64,000 bases of DNA, from positions 248,001 through 312,000 of the forward strand of contig DIYJ01000006.1 of the NCBI GenBank assembly GCA_002428995.1, read 5' to 3'. Made by a program: the position numbers and the translations under genes. The notes below the pieces were generated by a model. That model did no database searches, had not been told where the DNA came from, and saw only the letters and a list, made by a program, of their open reading frames with translations. Of this stretch, positions 50,005 through 59,325 are shown in pieces; the stretch's first letter is position 1; the number at the start of each line of letters is the position of its first letter. The DNA is from Flavobacteriales bacterium UBA6057. GTDB taxonomy: Bacteria; Bacteroidota; Bacteroidia; Flavobacteriales_G; Salibacteraceae.

Positions 50005-52692
50005 ATGCACTCCAAACTCTCTTTGATTCTTGGTGTACTGCTCTACACCACTGTCTTTCATGGTCAATCCGTTGACTGGGCACTTCGCCTGGCTAACGAT
50101 TCCAGCGCTCAGTCATTTCTCTCCTACGCAGGCGTACAAGACAACACAGCAAGTCCAGATGGAGGAGTGTTGATTGGAGGTATTTTAGAGGATACTGTCA
50201 ATATGAACCCGCTCTCAGGCAACGGCACCTATTATTATGCATCAGAGCACATCGGGATGCTTGCAAAGTACTCTCCAGCCGGATACCTGCAGTGGTTGAT
50301 TCCATTTGCTGAACGTAACTCTAATCCAGCAGGGATTGTCGTCAATGAAGTGGCATACGATCATCAAGGAGGGATTTATGTCGTTGGATACTTTAGTGGA
50401 ACCTATGACTTCGACCCTGTTGGCACGAACAACATCACGTCCCAGGGCACCGATGGCTACGTTGCCAAATACAATGCTCAAACGCAGCAGTTGGAGTGGG
50501 TTTCCACATTTGGGTGTACCGGAGGGATGATGGCCGTCTCTGACATTGAGATTCACAATGGCACGCTCATTATATCTGGTGGCTATGATGCATGCGGAAC
50601 CATGGATGCAGTGGATTTTGACCCTGGAGCAGGAACAACCCCGGCAACCGCAGGCGTTGACAATAACATCTTCTTTGCGAAATACGATCTGAACGGCAAC
50701 TACATCTATCATCGTAAGCTTCCACAGGTTGGTGCTACCATCAATGTTCTTCCGATACACGCGCAGTATAAAAACTGTTCCATGAAAGTCCTTAACTCAG
50801 GATCTATCGTGCTCAGAGCTGCGCAAAACCAGGTACATGACCTAGATCCCAGTGTAGCCGTTTCGCTAACGGAGCATACGGAAGGTGTTCTGATGGCTAT
50901 GTATCAAGCAAATGGTGACTTTGCCTGGGGTGGAAGCATAGCTACAAACCTCATGGATCTTGTTCAGGCTCCTAGCGCACACCTACTCGAAGTAGACGAT
51001 GCTGACGGTGTTTACATCGCGGGTGCATTCAATCAGTCAACGGACTTCGACATTGGAATGGGTGCCCAACTAGGCCAGACTGCTGCTAATTTTGGGTCTT
51101 ATCTATGCAAGTATGATACAAGTGGTGCACTTCAATGGTTGGATGTCATTGGCACTGACACGAATACTTCCACATGGATCACGGAGTTCGTAAGACAACA
51201 AGACTCTATCGTAGTCATAGGTGTGTTTAACAATAGCCTTGATCTGGATCCAACACCTTCTTCCTTTATTCTTCAACCAGATGGATTCGTGCCATACTTC
51301 TTTGCCAAATACGCTTTGTCAACGGGAGATATTCTGAATGGACAACAGATTAACCGAGGTTTCCTCGTCAATGAAGCCCTGTCTGTAAATGCTAACAACG
51401 ACATTTATTTGACAGCGACTTACGACACGTTGAACTTCACTATTTATGGTGACACACTAGAGAACTATAATCACCTTCTTATTTCCGGGGGAGCTTTGGT
51501 TTTGAAGATTGCGAGCGGAAGTTGTGGCGCGGTAGCGCTGGACAGCATCAGCCCGGATGCAACGCTTTGTCTGGGAGATTCTACTCAACTCTTCGCTCAA
51601 GCCAACGGTTCAGTCAACTGGTTGGACAGCGTCAGCAATGGCGAGTTTGTAGCGCCTGAAAGCTCGACTTCCTATTTTGTGGAGATCAACGATACGAATG
51701 GATGTTATCGCATTGACACGGTGCAGGTGAACGTTGAAACAAGCGTTGACGCGACCTTCATCAAAGATGATGTCCTTTGTAATGGAGCACCAACCGGAGC
51801 TATTGCGGTACTGGTGAGCAGCGGAGGCTCTTACGAATACGATTGGAGCAACGGAGAGACGGATCCCATCATCGGCAATCTGTTTGCGGGCACTTATACA
51901 GTCACTGTAACAGGTGCTTCCGGTGGTTGCGACACGGTCATTTCCATAGACATTCTCCAAAACGAAGCGTTGCAGGTAGACTTCACCACCACACCGATTC
52001 TTTGCTTCGGTGATAACAATGGCGGTGTTTCTGCCAGTGTAAGTGGTGGTACATCGCCCTATGCCTACCAATGGAACAATGGAGCGCAACAGTCCGCTAA
52101 CAGCCCGCTGAACGCTGGCACTTACACGATTACGGTAACGGACATCAACAACTGTGGCTTTATTGGATCCGTGGAGCTGACGCAGCCTGATCTGCTCGTT
52201 GCGAGCATCGATTCCGTGAGCCAGCCAACAACGCTTTCACCACCGAATGGCTATGCTTCGGCCTCTGCCACTGGTGGAACCATGGCTTATGCGTTTGAAT
52301 GGAGTAATGGGACTATTGACAACGTACTCTCCAACGGAGCCAGTCAGTCTTACTCCGTAGAAGTTACGGATGCCAACGGTTGTGTTGCAACGGATACGGT
52401 GACGTTCTTGCCCGTAGGCATTGGCGAGCGCGAAGGTTTCGATGTTAAGGTCTATCCGAACCCGGCCACGGATCTTTTGACCATCGAAACAAAATCATCT
52501 CAACCGCTCACGGGCCTTACGCTCATCAATGCCTTGGGCGCGAATATCGATTTAGAGTTCTCTGCTTTGGGCACTGGTCGCTATGAGGCTTCAGTAGCAG
52601 AGCTGCCTTCGGGTTTCTACGTTCTGTTACCTTCGATCGAGGGATGGCAAAGCGAACAGAGAACAATTCAGATCATCAGAGACAATCGCTGA
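50005..52692 (+). CDS. T9SS-exported protein with SprB repeats (adhesin-like)
   Basis: This 895-residue protein has a signal peptide (residues 1-21). The N-terminal region (~22-500) has propeller-like repeats (N-G-N-Y-I-Y-H, D-F-D-P-G-A-G type blades with F-A-K-Y motifs). The ~580-800 region has three SprB-type repeats, for example L-C-F-G-D-N-N-G-G-V-S-A-S-V-S-G-G-T and A-G-T-Y-T-I-T-V-T-D. A T9SS type A sorting domain follows (Y-P-N-P near 815). SprB repeats occur in surface adhesins of gliding Bacteroidota, so cell-surface adhesion is likely. Its last 49 bp overlap the annotated start of the BCCT transporter. Confidence 0.85.
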   Translation: MHSKLSLILGVLLYTTVFHGQSVDWALRLANDSSAQSFLSYAGVQDNTASPDGGVLIGGILEDTVNMNPLSGNGTYYYASEHIGMLAKYSPAGYLQWLIPFAERNSNPAGIVVNEVAYDHQGGIYVVGYFSGTYDFDPVGTNNITSQGTDGYVAKYNAQTQQLEWVSTFGCTGGMMAVSDIEIHNGTLIISGGYDACGTMDAVDFDPGAGTTPATAGVDNNIFFAKYDLNGNYIYHRKLPQVGATINVLPIHAQYKNCSMKVLNSGSIVLRAAQNQVHDLDPSVAVSLTEHTEGVLMAMYQANGDFAWGGSIATNLMDLVQAPSAHLLEVDDADGVYIAGAFNQSTDFDIGMGAQLGQTAANFGSYLCKYDTSGALQWLDVIGTDTNTSTWITEFVRQQDSIVVIGVFNNSLDLDPTPSSFILQPDGFVPYFFAKYALSTGDILNGQQINRGFLVNEALSVNANNDIYLTATYDTLNFTIYGDTLENYNHLLISGGALVLKIASGSCGAVALDSISPDATLCLGDSTQLFAQANGSVNWLDSVSNGEFVAPESSTSYFVEINDTNGCYRIDTVQVNVETSVDATFIKDDVLCNGAPTGAIAVLVSSGGSYEYDWSNGETDPIIGNLFAGTYTVTVTGASGGCDTVISIDILQNEALQVDFTTTPILCFGDNNGGVSASVSGGTSPYAYQWNNGAQQSANSPLNAGTYTITVTDINNCGFIGSVELTQPDLLVASIDSVSQPTTLSPPNGYASASATGGTMAYAFEWSNGTIDNVLSNGASQSYSVEVTDANGCVATDTVTFLPVGIGEREGFDVKVYPNPATDLLTIETKSSQPLTGLTLINALGANIDLEFSALGTGRYEASVAELPSGFYVLLPSIEGWQSEQRTIQIIRDNR

Positions 52693-54215
52693 AGATAGGC
52701 CCGGGCCTACGGGCGCTGAGGCAACGGCTCAACCATCGGGTTTTCTGGCCTCCGTTTCTATTATTGATTGCGGCTTCGGCTTCGAGTCTGCTGTTTCCCG
52801 ATAAGTTTCATGAGCGTGTAAGCCTCGTCAATGACTGGATTCTCGATCGCTTTGATTGGCTGTTTAGCTACACCAGTTTCTTCATGGTCATCTTGTGCAT
52901 CGCCATTCTGTTTTCGCCCATTGGCAAAATGCGAATAGGAGGGAAGGAGGCCAAACCCTTGCTGAATCGCTGGCGCTGGTTCTCCATCATTTTGTGCACC
53001 ACGGTGGCAGTCGGAATCCTCTTCTGGGGAACGGCTGAACCGATGTTTCACCTCAGCTCACCACCAAGTGATAGTGGTGTAGACCCCATGAGCCAATCAG
53101 CCGCTCGGTTTTCTATGGGAACCCTGTTTCTTCATTGGAGCTTCACACCCTACGCAATCTACGCGATTCCGGCTCTGCTCTTTGCTATTGCTTATTACAA
53201 CCGCGGCCATGCATTTTCGTTGGGTTCCATGCTATTCCCCATTCTCAAGCACACCAATCACCGCTGGCTGAACGATACCATCAATGTGCTTTGCCTTTTT
53301 GCCCTCGTAGCCGGTATGGCAGCTTCGCTCGGTGCGGGGCTATTAAGCATGAATGGTGGTGCTGCCAAAATCATAGAAATCGCCACTTCACCGCTATCAC
53401 TCGGAGTTATTGCACTGGTCATTGTCATTACGTTTACCGCTTCATCAGCGAGTGGATTACTTCGAGGCATTCGCATGCTTTCCTCCATCAACATGGCCAT
53501 TTTCATGCTATTGGTGGTCTTTGTATTTGCCTTCGGCCCAACGGCTTCCATCATTCAGCAAGCTGGAAACGGGTTAGTAGAGTACAGTCAGAATTTCCTG
53601 GCGCAGAGCCTCATGCTGGAGCCGTTTAACAACAAAGCCTGGACACATTCCTGGACCACCTTCTACTGGGCCAATTGGATGGCCTGGGCTCCCGTTACGG
53701 CATTGTTCCTGGGACGAATCGCCTATGGGTATACGGTAAGGGAATTCATGCTCTTCAATTGGATCATTCCTGCGGTGTTCAGCATCATCTGGATGTCTGT
53801 GTTCAGCGGCACCGTCATGCATCAGCAACTGGAGCAAGGCATTCCTTTGGTGGAAGCACTGAATACATACGGACCTCAATCTGTAGTCTACGAGATGATC
53901 AGCGCATTTCCTCTTACCAATGTGGTGATCGTAGTGTTCCTGTTCACCATGTTCATTTCCTACGTAACGGCCGCGGATTCCAATACCATGGCTATGTCAG
54001 GACTGAGTAGCACGGGAATCTCACCAGACGATCCTGAGCCCTCCGTTTACATCCAACTGATTTGGGGTGTACTCGTTGGACTGATTTCCTGGGTCATGGT
54101 CAGCTACTCGGGCGTAGATGGAATTAAAATCTTGAGCAATTTGGGTGGATTGCCTGCGGTGATTCTGCTGGTGTTTTGCAGCGTAGCGATGGTGAAACTT
54201 TTGCTCGACCGATGA
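52644..54215 (+). CDS. BCCT family transporter (betaine/choline/carnitine type)
   Basis: The protein has up to 523 residues and 12 hydrophobic segments. The family tryptophan-rich segment is W-T-T-F-Y-W-A-N-W-M-A-W-A-P near residue 335, with G-T-A-E-P near 135 and G-M-A-A-S-L-G-A-G near 225. Solutes are quaternary-ammonium compatible solutes; the exact one is unclear. The only ATG (52644) lies within the 3' end of the SprB-repeat gene (49-bp overlap), so a later non-ATG start is possible. It may be co-transcribed with that gene. Confidence 0.88.
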   Translation: MAKRTENNSDHQRQSLKIGPGLRALRQRLNHRVFWPPFLLLIAASASSLLFPDKFHERVSLVNDWILDRFDWLFSYTSFFMVILCIAILFSPIGKMRIGGKEAKPLLNRWRWFSIILCTTVAVGILFWGTAEPMFHLSSPPSDSGVDPMSQSAARFSMGTLFLHWSFTPYAIYAIPALLFAIAYYNRGHAFSLGSMLFPILKHTNHRWLNDTINVLCLFALVAGMAASLGAGLLSMNGGAAKIIEIATSPLSLGVIALVIVITFTASSASGLLRGIRMLSSINMAIFMLLVVFVFAFGPTASIIQQAGNGLVEYSQNFLAQSLMLEPFNNKAWTHSWTTFYWANWMAWAPVTALFLGRIAYGYTVREFMLFNWIIPAVFSIIWMSVFSGTVMHQQLEQGIPLVEALNTYGPQSVVYEMISAFPLTNVVIVVFLFTMFISYVTAADSNTMAMSGLSSTGISPDDPEPSVYIQLIWGVLVGLISWVMVSYSGVDGIKILSNLGGLPAVILLVFCSVAMVKLLLDR

Positions 54216-54356
54216 AGAAGGCTGTCAGCTGCTGGCTACTGGCAGGAGACAAAATGATTTGATAGTCTCTCCTGCGCAGGGAGCTTCAGGAAAAGATCAA
54301 GGATCAAGGATCAAGGATCAAGGATCAAAGTACAGCAAGCTGACAGCTGATGGCTG
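54216..54356. repeat. Repeat cassette between BCCT and POT genes
   Basis: GCTGTCAGCTGCTGGCTACT (54223-54242) and GCTGACAGCTGATGGCTGTT (54339-54358) are related bracketing words sharing CAGCTGTCAGC in inverse orientation. Between them are a CAGGAGA / TCTCCTG hairpin and a GGATCAA heptamer array (54294-54330, four perfect units plus flanks). The region starts right after the BCCT stop. Confidence 0.7.
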
Positions 54357-55682
54357 TTAAGCGGTAACCTCTTCCGCGCCATGGGCCAGGGCCTTCAAGC
54401 GCTTCACAAAGACGAGCAGCAACAACCCGAATAGTAGGCAGAATACGGTCACACCAGTAAACACTTCCAGTGCACCTGCATTCTCGGCCGCTTCACCAAT
54501 CAAACCTGCAACCTTGTTTCCTAGTCCGGTCACTGCAAAGTAGGCGCCCATCATGAAGCTGGCATATTTAGCCGGAGCCAGTTTTGTGATGAACGACAAT
54601 GCTACCGGAGAACTACTCAACTCTCCAACCACGTGCAGGAAGTAGGAAATCAACAACCAATAGAGGCTCGCCTTCTCCAAAGCTGAAATGCTCACTTCAT
54701 AAGCGGCTCCCATCAGCGCCATGAAGCCAAATCCCATGACAATGGTTCCGATGGCCATTTTGAAGATCGCGGATGATTCACGGCCTTGCTTTCTCCACCA
54801 CAGCCAGAAAGCTGCCATTGGAGCTCCGAGAATGATCACATAGAAGGCGTGCAACGACTGCAGGAAGCTAGCCGGAATCTCGTAACCAAATACCACGCGA
54901 TCCACTGTTTGCTTGGCATAGAGGTTCATGAAACCACCAGCTTGCTCATAAGCCCCCCAGAACACAATCATGATGAGGAAAGACAGGAAAAGCACAATGG
55001 TTCTGTCCTTTTCGATCTTGGTTAATGGCTTTTTCATGAGTTCAGCACTCTCAGGTGTAGAGCTATGATGATCTCCAACCCCCAGAAGCGACTTCTGACC
55101 AAAGACGTAGACGATCTGACCGAGAATCATTCCAAAGCCAGCAAGGCTGAATCCAAGTTGCCAGTCCACCATTTCTCCAAAGTAGCCTACCAGAAGAGGA
55201 GCGGCAAAGGCTCCGACATTGATACCAATGTAGAAGATGGTAAATCCTGCATCACGTCTTGGGTCACCCGATTTATAAAGACCTCCAACCATGGTACTGA
55301 TGTTCGGTTTTAAGGCTCCAACACCACAAATGACAAGGCCCAATCCTGCATAAAAAGCTTCGATTGCCTCAATGGCGAGCACAAACTGCCCAAGTATGAT
55401 CAGCACACCTCCAACAAGCACGGATTTCTTTTGCCCGAGCAACCTGTCAGCCAGCAGACCTCCAGGAATACTCATTACGTAGACCAACATTCCATACCAT
55501 CCATACAGCTCCAGTGCAGAGGCATTTTTCCATCCCAATCCGGGATTATCACCTGTTGTTTCTGCTGTGAGGTACAACACCAAAATGGCGCGCATGCCAT
55601 AAAAACTAAAGCGTTCCCACAGCTCAGTGAAAAAGAGGATGAAGAGGCCTTTGGGATGCCCCAGGATGGTTTCTTGACTCAT
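54357..55682 (-). CDS. POT family peptide transporter (MFS)
   Basis: The protein has 441 residues from the ATG at 55682 (MSQETILGHPKGLFILFFTE). Family signatures are E-L-W-E-R-F-S-F-Y-G-M near residue 20 (the E-x-x-E-R motif) and F-T-I-F-Y-I-G-I-N-V-G-A near 140. It has about 12-14 helices and imports di- and tripeptides with protons. The long N-terminal extension upstream of 55682 is non-homologous. It diverges from the acetyltransferase gene across 69 bp. Confidence 0.92.
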   Translation of the reverse strand: MSQETILGHPKGLFILFFTELWERFSFYGMRAILVLYLTAETTGDNPGLGWKNASALELYGWYGMLVYVMSIPGGLLADRLLGQKKSVLVGGVLIILGQFVLAIEAIEAFYAGLGLVICGVGALKPNISTMVGGLYKSGDPRRDAGFTIFYIGINVGAFAAPLLVGYFGEMVDWQLGFSLAGFGMILGQIVYVFGQKSLLGVGDHHSSTPESAELMKKPLTKIEKDRTIVLFLSFLIMIVFWGAYEQAGGFMNLYAKQTVDRVVFGYEIPASFLQSLHAFYVIILGAPMAAFWLWWRKQGRESSAIFKMAIGTIVMGFGFMALMGAAYEVSISALEKASLYWLLISYFLHVVGELSSSPVALSFITKLAPAKYASFMMGAYFAVTGLGNKVAGLIGEAAENAGALEVFTGVTVFCLLFGLLLLVFVKRLKALAHGAEEVTA

Positions 55683-55751
55683 AACTACTTGGTTAAGGAA
55701 GCGCTGAAAATACTCAGGTTCTTCAGACGACCAAATCGATACTTTGGTCGC

Positions 55752-56240
55752 ATGACTTTTGAAGCAGCCCTTGAAGCCGATCAAGAAGCGGTAGTCGAGA
55801 TCATGAATCAGGCCATTGCAGAAGAGCGCAATGCTTTCCTGGAGCCATTAACCGGGGAACTGGCCAGAGACTGGTATCAACGTCTGCAGCATTCGCGGTT
55901 ACTGGTCGTTGCCAAAGAGAACGGGCGGATCGTAGCCTGGGGAACACTAACTGATTACCGACAGGGCAGAGGGGCTCTTTCTACCACGGCCGAGATCACC
56001 TTTTACGTCCATCGCGATCACCGTGGCCAAGGCTTGGGACGCAAACTCACTCAGTACCTGGAGCATCAGGCGCAGGCTTCTGGAGTAAAGCACCTGATCG
56101 CCATTTTGCTGGACGACAACGAGGCGAGCAAGGGATTACTGTCATCCCTCGGATATAGCCAATGGGCCAATTTTCGAGGCATTGCAGAATTTGGTGAAAC
56201 AGTTCGTGGCCATCTCTACATGGGGCGTCACCTTTCGTGA
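55752..56240 (+). CDS. GNAT family N-acetyltransferase
   Basis: The protein has 162 residues from the ATG at 55752. The acetyl-CoA-binding motif A is R-G-Q-G-L-G-R-K-L near residues 94-102 (Q/R-x-x-G-x-G/A), and G-L-L-S-S-L-G-Y near 133 and V-V-A-K-E-N-G-R-I-V-A-W-G near 50 also match. The pattern resembles phosphinothricin acetyltransferase-like (PAT/YncA) members. The substrate is not deducible. Confidence 0.88.
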   Translation: MTFEAALEADQEAVVEIMNQAIAEERNAFLEPLTGELARDWYQRLQHSRLLVVAKENGRIVAWGTLTDYRQGRGALSTTAEITFYVHRDHRGQGLGRKLTQYLEHQAQASGVKHLIAILLDDNEASKGLLSSLGYSQWANFRGIAEFGETVRGHLYMGRHLS

Positions 56241-56294
56241 CGAATTCCTTTTATCATTGCGAAGCAATAGTATCGGGTCTAATCTGAGCAACTC

Positions 56295-57236
56295 ATGATC
56301 TTACAGTATTCAGAGCGAAGGTGGCAACGCATCTACGGTGTGATCTTCTTCAATTTGAAAAACATTGCGTGGTTTTTCGCGCTGGCCATCACTGCTTATG
56401 TCTTCTACAACATTCTGGGCATTGAGGAAGTCGCATTGCCTCTGGCTCCGGTCAGTATTACAGGTGTTGGTCTGGCGATATTTCTCGGTTTTAGAAACAG
56501 CTCTGCCTACGATCGATGGTGGGAGGCCCGGAAGATCTGGGGAGGAATTGTGAATTACAGCCGTTCATGGGCCATGCTCGTCACCAGCTTCATCGCTCCT
56601 TCTGAGGAACTCTCGGAAACCGAGGTAAAAGCCTTTCACAAGCGCCTGGTTTACCGGCATATCGCCTGGTTGTATGCCTTGTCCATGCATCTTCGCAAAG
56701 ACATGGACACCAGCGTGCTCAAGCCTTTCCTGGAGGCGGCCGAGTTTGAAAAGCTTCAGGGTTTCAAAAACATTCCTGCTCAACTGATCAATATCCAGTC
56801 GAAGGAATTGGAAACGGCATGGAAAAAAGGAAGCACCAACCAATTCCGACACAGCGATCTGAACCAGGTATTGGTTGAATTCTACAACCTTCAAGGAAAA
56901 GGGGAGCGGATCAAAAACACGGTGTTCCCCTATTACTACAACTTCTTCACACGGCTTTTCCTAAACCTCTTCCTCATCATTCTTCCCTTTTCGTTGGTAG
57001 ATACCATGAGCTGGGCCTACATCCCTGTAAGCGCTGCAATTTCTTTCGTATTCCACATTCTCGAAAAGTCAGGAACCATTACGGAAGAGCCCTTTGAGGG
57101 ACGCGCTGCGGATACACCGATGACCACCTTGTGCAGGACGATTGAGATTGATCTTCGGCAGATGCTCGGGGAAACAGATTTGCCAGAACCAATGAAGCCC
57201 AAGTATACAAGCTTCAATGCAGCATACCTGGACTAA
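56295..57236 (+). CDS. Bestrophin-like (UPF0187) ion channel
   Basis: This 313-residue protein carries the family motifs F-R-N-S-S-A-Y-D-R-W-W-E-A-R near residue 65 and W-A-M-L-V-T just after, then the helical cytosolic part. Bacterial bestrophin homologues form pentameric channels, some cation-selective. Four hydrophobic segments can be seen. It is followed 32 bp later by an SDR gene. Confidence 0.92.
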   Translation: MILQYSERRWQRIYGVIFFNLKNIAWFFALAITAYVFYNILGIEEVALPLAPVSITGVGLAIFLGFRNSSAYDRWWEARKIWGGIVNYSRSWAMLVTSFIAPSEELSETEVKAFHKRLVYRHIAWLYALSMHLRKDMDTSVLKPFLEAAEFEKLQGFKNIPAQLINIQSKELETAWKKGSTNQFRHSDLNQVLVEFYNLQGKGERIKNTVFPYYYNFFTRLFLNLFLIILPFSLVDTMSWAYIPVSAAISFVFHILEKSGTITEEPFEGRAADTPMTTLCRTIEIDLRQMLGETDLPEPMKPKYTSFNAAYLD

Positions 57237-57268
57237 AACACTTACGAACAGATTATTATTTCAACAAA

Positions 57269-57961
57269 ATGAATGCATTAGTTACAGGTGCTAACAAGGG
57301 CCTAGGCTTAGAGACCGTTCGCCAATTGGCTCAGAAAGGATACCACGTTATCCTCACAGCGCGCGACAACCAAAAGGGGCAAAAAGCCTTGGATCTGCTG
57401 CAGGCGGAAGGGCTCGATGTTCGGTTTTTGAAACTGGATGTGAGTGATGACAGCTCGATTCACTCCCTGGCTGATCAACTCAAAGCTGAGGCCATCACCT
57501 TGGACGTACTCATCAATAATGCCGGCATTCACTACGACACTTTTCAGCAGGCGCAATCACCTGACTTTGCCATTGTAGACGAGGCATTTGCTGTCAACTT
57601 CACGGGAGCCTGGAAGCTTACCGTAGCCTTGCTTCCGTTTCTCCGGAAAGCCGACCTGCCCAGAATTGTGAATGTGACCAGCGGAGCAGGCGGACTCATT
57701 GGCATGACCGGTGGCACACCTGCCTACAGTGCATCGAAGGCGGCTCTTAATGTATTGACCATTAAGCTTTCTGCTGAACTGGAATCGGAAGGCTTCAAAG
57801 TGAATTCTGTTTGCCCAGGCTGGGTGCGTACCGATATGGGAGGATCTGCTGCACCGAGGAGTGTCGCAGAAGGAGCTCAGAGCATTGTATGGGCCGCAGA
57901 CCTTGACAAAGACGGTCCAACAGGCGGTTTTTACCGAGATGGCCAGCGTATCGACTGGTAG
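57269..57961 (+). CDS. SDR family oxidoreductase
   Basis: This 230-residue Rossmann-fold enzyme has the cofactor motif T-G-A-N-K-G-L-G near residues 7-14, N-N-A-G near 86-89, Ser in V-T-S-G-A-G near 138, and the catalytic Y-S-A-S-K near 156. It is a classical short-chain dehydrogenase, probably NADPH-linked (carbonyl reductase-like). The substrate is unknown. It is co-directional with the bestrophin gene. Confidence 0.92.
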   Translation: MNALVTGANKGLGLETVRQLAQKGYHVILTARDNQKGQKALDLLQAEGLDVRFLKLDVSDDSSIHSLADQLKAEAITLDVLINNAGIHYDTFQQAQSPDFAIVDEAFAVNFTGAWKLTVALLPFLRKADLPRIVNVTSGAGGLIGMTGGTPAYSASKAALNVLTIKLSAELESEGFKVNSVCPGWVRTDMGGSAAPRSVAEGAQSIVWAADLDKDGPTGGFYRDGQRIDW

Positions 57962-57990
57962 ATGCCTTCCATTTTTGAGCCTGCGATTGC

Positions 57991-57998
57991 TATCTTTG
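57991..57998 (+). promoter_or_regulatory. -7-like promoter element TATCTTTG
   Basis: A perfect TAnnTTTG match 88 bp upstream of the ATG of the charged protein (58087), within a 125-bp gap. A T-rich TTTTTG lies 14 bp upstream but at shorter than usual spacing. Confidence 0.4.
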
Positions 57999-58086
57999 AA
58001 GCTTCAAGAAAACAGATCGTGAGCATTTCTAATTGTCCCGATCGGGCTGCTCGCGACACTTAACGAGGGAAAACACAAACGTTTAC

Positions 58087-58377
58087 ATGGGTAGATCACA
58101 GCACACATTTCAAAAAAGGCAAAGAGAAAAAGCAAAAGCAAAGAAGAAACTAGACAAAATGGAGGAGCGCGAAAAGCGCAAGGAGATTAAAGAGGAGAGC
58201 GGAGGTCTTGAAATAGACTGGAGCAGTGCCCCAACTGAAAAAACGCTGTTAGCAAACGACATCGATCCAAAAGAACTGGAAGGCAACCAAGAAGAAGAGG
58301 GTTCTGAAAACGAAACTAAGGCTGAAGGAGAAGCTGGAGCTGACGGTTCAGCCAATTCGACTAATAAAAGCGCATGA
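58087..58377 (+). CDS. Small highly charged protein
   Basis: The protein has 96 residues from the ATG at 58087 (MGRSQHTFQKRQREKAKAKK). The first half is Lys/Arg-rich with heptad-like helical character, and the second half is acidic (E-E-E-G-S-E-N-E). It resembles small basic Bacteroidota proteins of unknown function that begin M-G-R-S-Q. It overlaps the SPFH gene by 4 bp (ATGA), so the two form one unit. Confidence 0.75.
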   Translation: MGRSQHTFQKRQREKAKAKKKLDKMEEREKRKEIKEESGGLEIDWSSAPTEKTLLANDIDPKELEGNQEEEGSENETKAEGEAGADGSANSTNKSA

Positions 58378-59183
58378 ACATCCCTAGAAATCTGATCACG
58401 CTGGGAGTGGTGGCACTGTTCATCGTGCTGCTGTTGGCAAAGTCAGCGACTACGATTGGCTCAGGTACGGCAGGCGTGCTCTACAAGCGCTTTGGAGGCG
58501 GTGTAGACACCACGCAAACTTTGGGAGAAGGATTTCACATTATAGCTCCCTGGAACACTGTGTTTGTCTACGAAGTTCGTCAGCAAGATGTGTTCGAGGA
58601 AATGACCGTGCTTTCGTCCAACGGATTGGACATCAAGCTGGAAGCCTCTGTTTGGTTTGAACCGAACTACTCCCAGTTGGCGCTCTTGCACAAGAAGAAG
58701 GGCGAGAACTACGTAGAACGGATCATCAAACCCGCGATGCGCTCTGCCACCCGAAGTGTAGTAGGACGCTACACACCGGAGCAGATTTATTCCAGCAAGC
58801 GAGATGCCATTCAGCAGGAGATTTATGAGGAAACCAAGAGTGTGGTAGCAGATCAATACGTTCAGCTCAACAGCGTGCTGGTAAGAGATGTGACCCTGCC
58901 CGCGACCATCAAGGATGCGATTGAGCGAAAGCTGCGCCAGGAGCAGGAATCGCTGGAGTATGAATTCAGATTGGAGAAAGCCCGAAAAGAAGCGGAGCGT
59001 CAGCGCATCGAATCAGAAGGTAAGGCAAAAGCTAACGAGATTCTCAGCGCATCCTTGACGGATAAAATTCTGCGAGAGAAAGGCATCGAAGCCACCTTGA
59101 AGTTGGCAGATTCCCCTAATTCTAAAGTGATCATGATTGGTGGAGGAGATGACGGCATGCCGATCATCTTGAATGCTGACTAA
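58374..59183 (+). CDS. SPFH/Band 7 (prohibitin/stomatin-like) membrane protein
   Basis: This 269-residue protein has an N-terminal transmembrane helix (residues ~8-26) followed by an SPFH domain (~28-200). Typical features are G-V-L-Y-K-R-F-G-G-G-V-D near 35-46, G-F-H-I-I-A-P-W near 55-62 and R-S-A-T-R-S-V-V-G-R-Y near 122. A helical coiled coil (~180-240) comes next. It should form oligomeric rings at a membrane and often partners with proteases. Its neighbour is a small charged protein with overlapping start. Confidence 0.92.
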   Translation: MNIPRNLITLGVVALFIVLLLAKSATTIGSGTAGVLYKRFGGGVDTTQTLGEGFHIIAPWNTVFVYEVRQQDVFEEMTVLSSNGLDIKLEASVWFEPNYSQLALLHKKKGENYVERIIKPAMRSATRSVVGRYTPEQIYSSKRDAIQQEIYEETKSVVADQYVQLNSVLVRDVTLPATIKDAIERKLRQEQESLEYEFRLEKARKEAERQRIESEGKAKANEILSASLTDKILREKGIEATLKLADSPNSKVIMIGGGDDGMPIILNAD

Positions 59184-59206
59184 TCACGAACTAAGTTTCA
59201 ATACGA

Positions 59207-59236
59207 AAGGCGAGTCCAATGGCTCGCCTTTTTTCG
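59207..59236 (+). terminator. Rho-independent terminator of the SPFH gene
   Basis: AAGGCGAG-TCCAATGG-CTCGCCTT followed by TTTT, 24 bp after the SPFH stop codon on the plus strand. Confidence 0.9.
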
Positions 59237-59325
59237 TTCTGGCGCTTGGTGTATCAGAGGATTTTGAACTGGCTGGGGCCTATGCGACTAGTATTCATGA
59301 TGAGCCAGCCCAAACCGAAGTATCG

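Noticed and set aside
58031..58062. CCCGATCGGG and a nearby CGACACTT resembling the REP-like arm of the 1.5-kb elements
   Set aside because: Only the short palindromic core agrees; the conserved outer sequences GTTCTCGATAC and ACTCGAACTGAC are absent, so chance is the simpler explanation.
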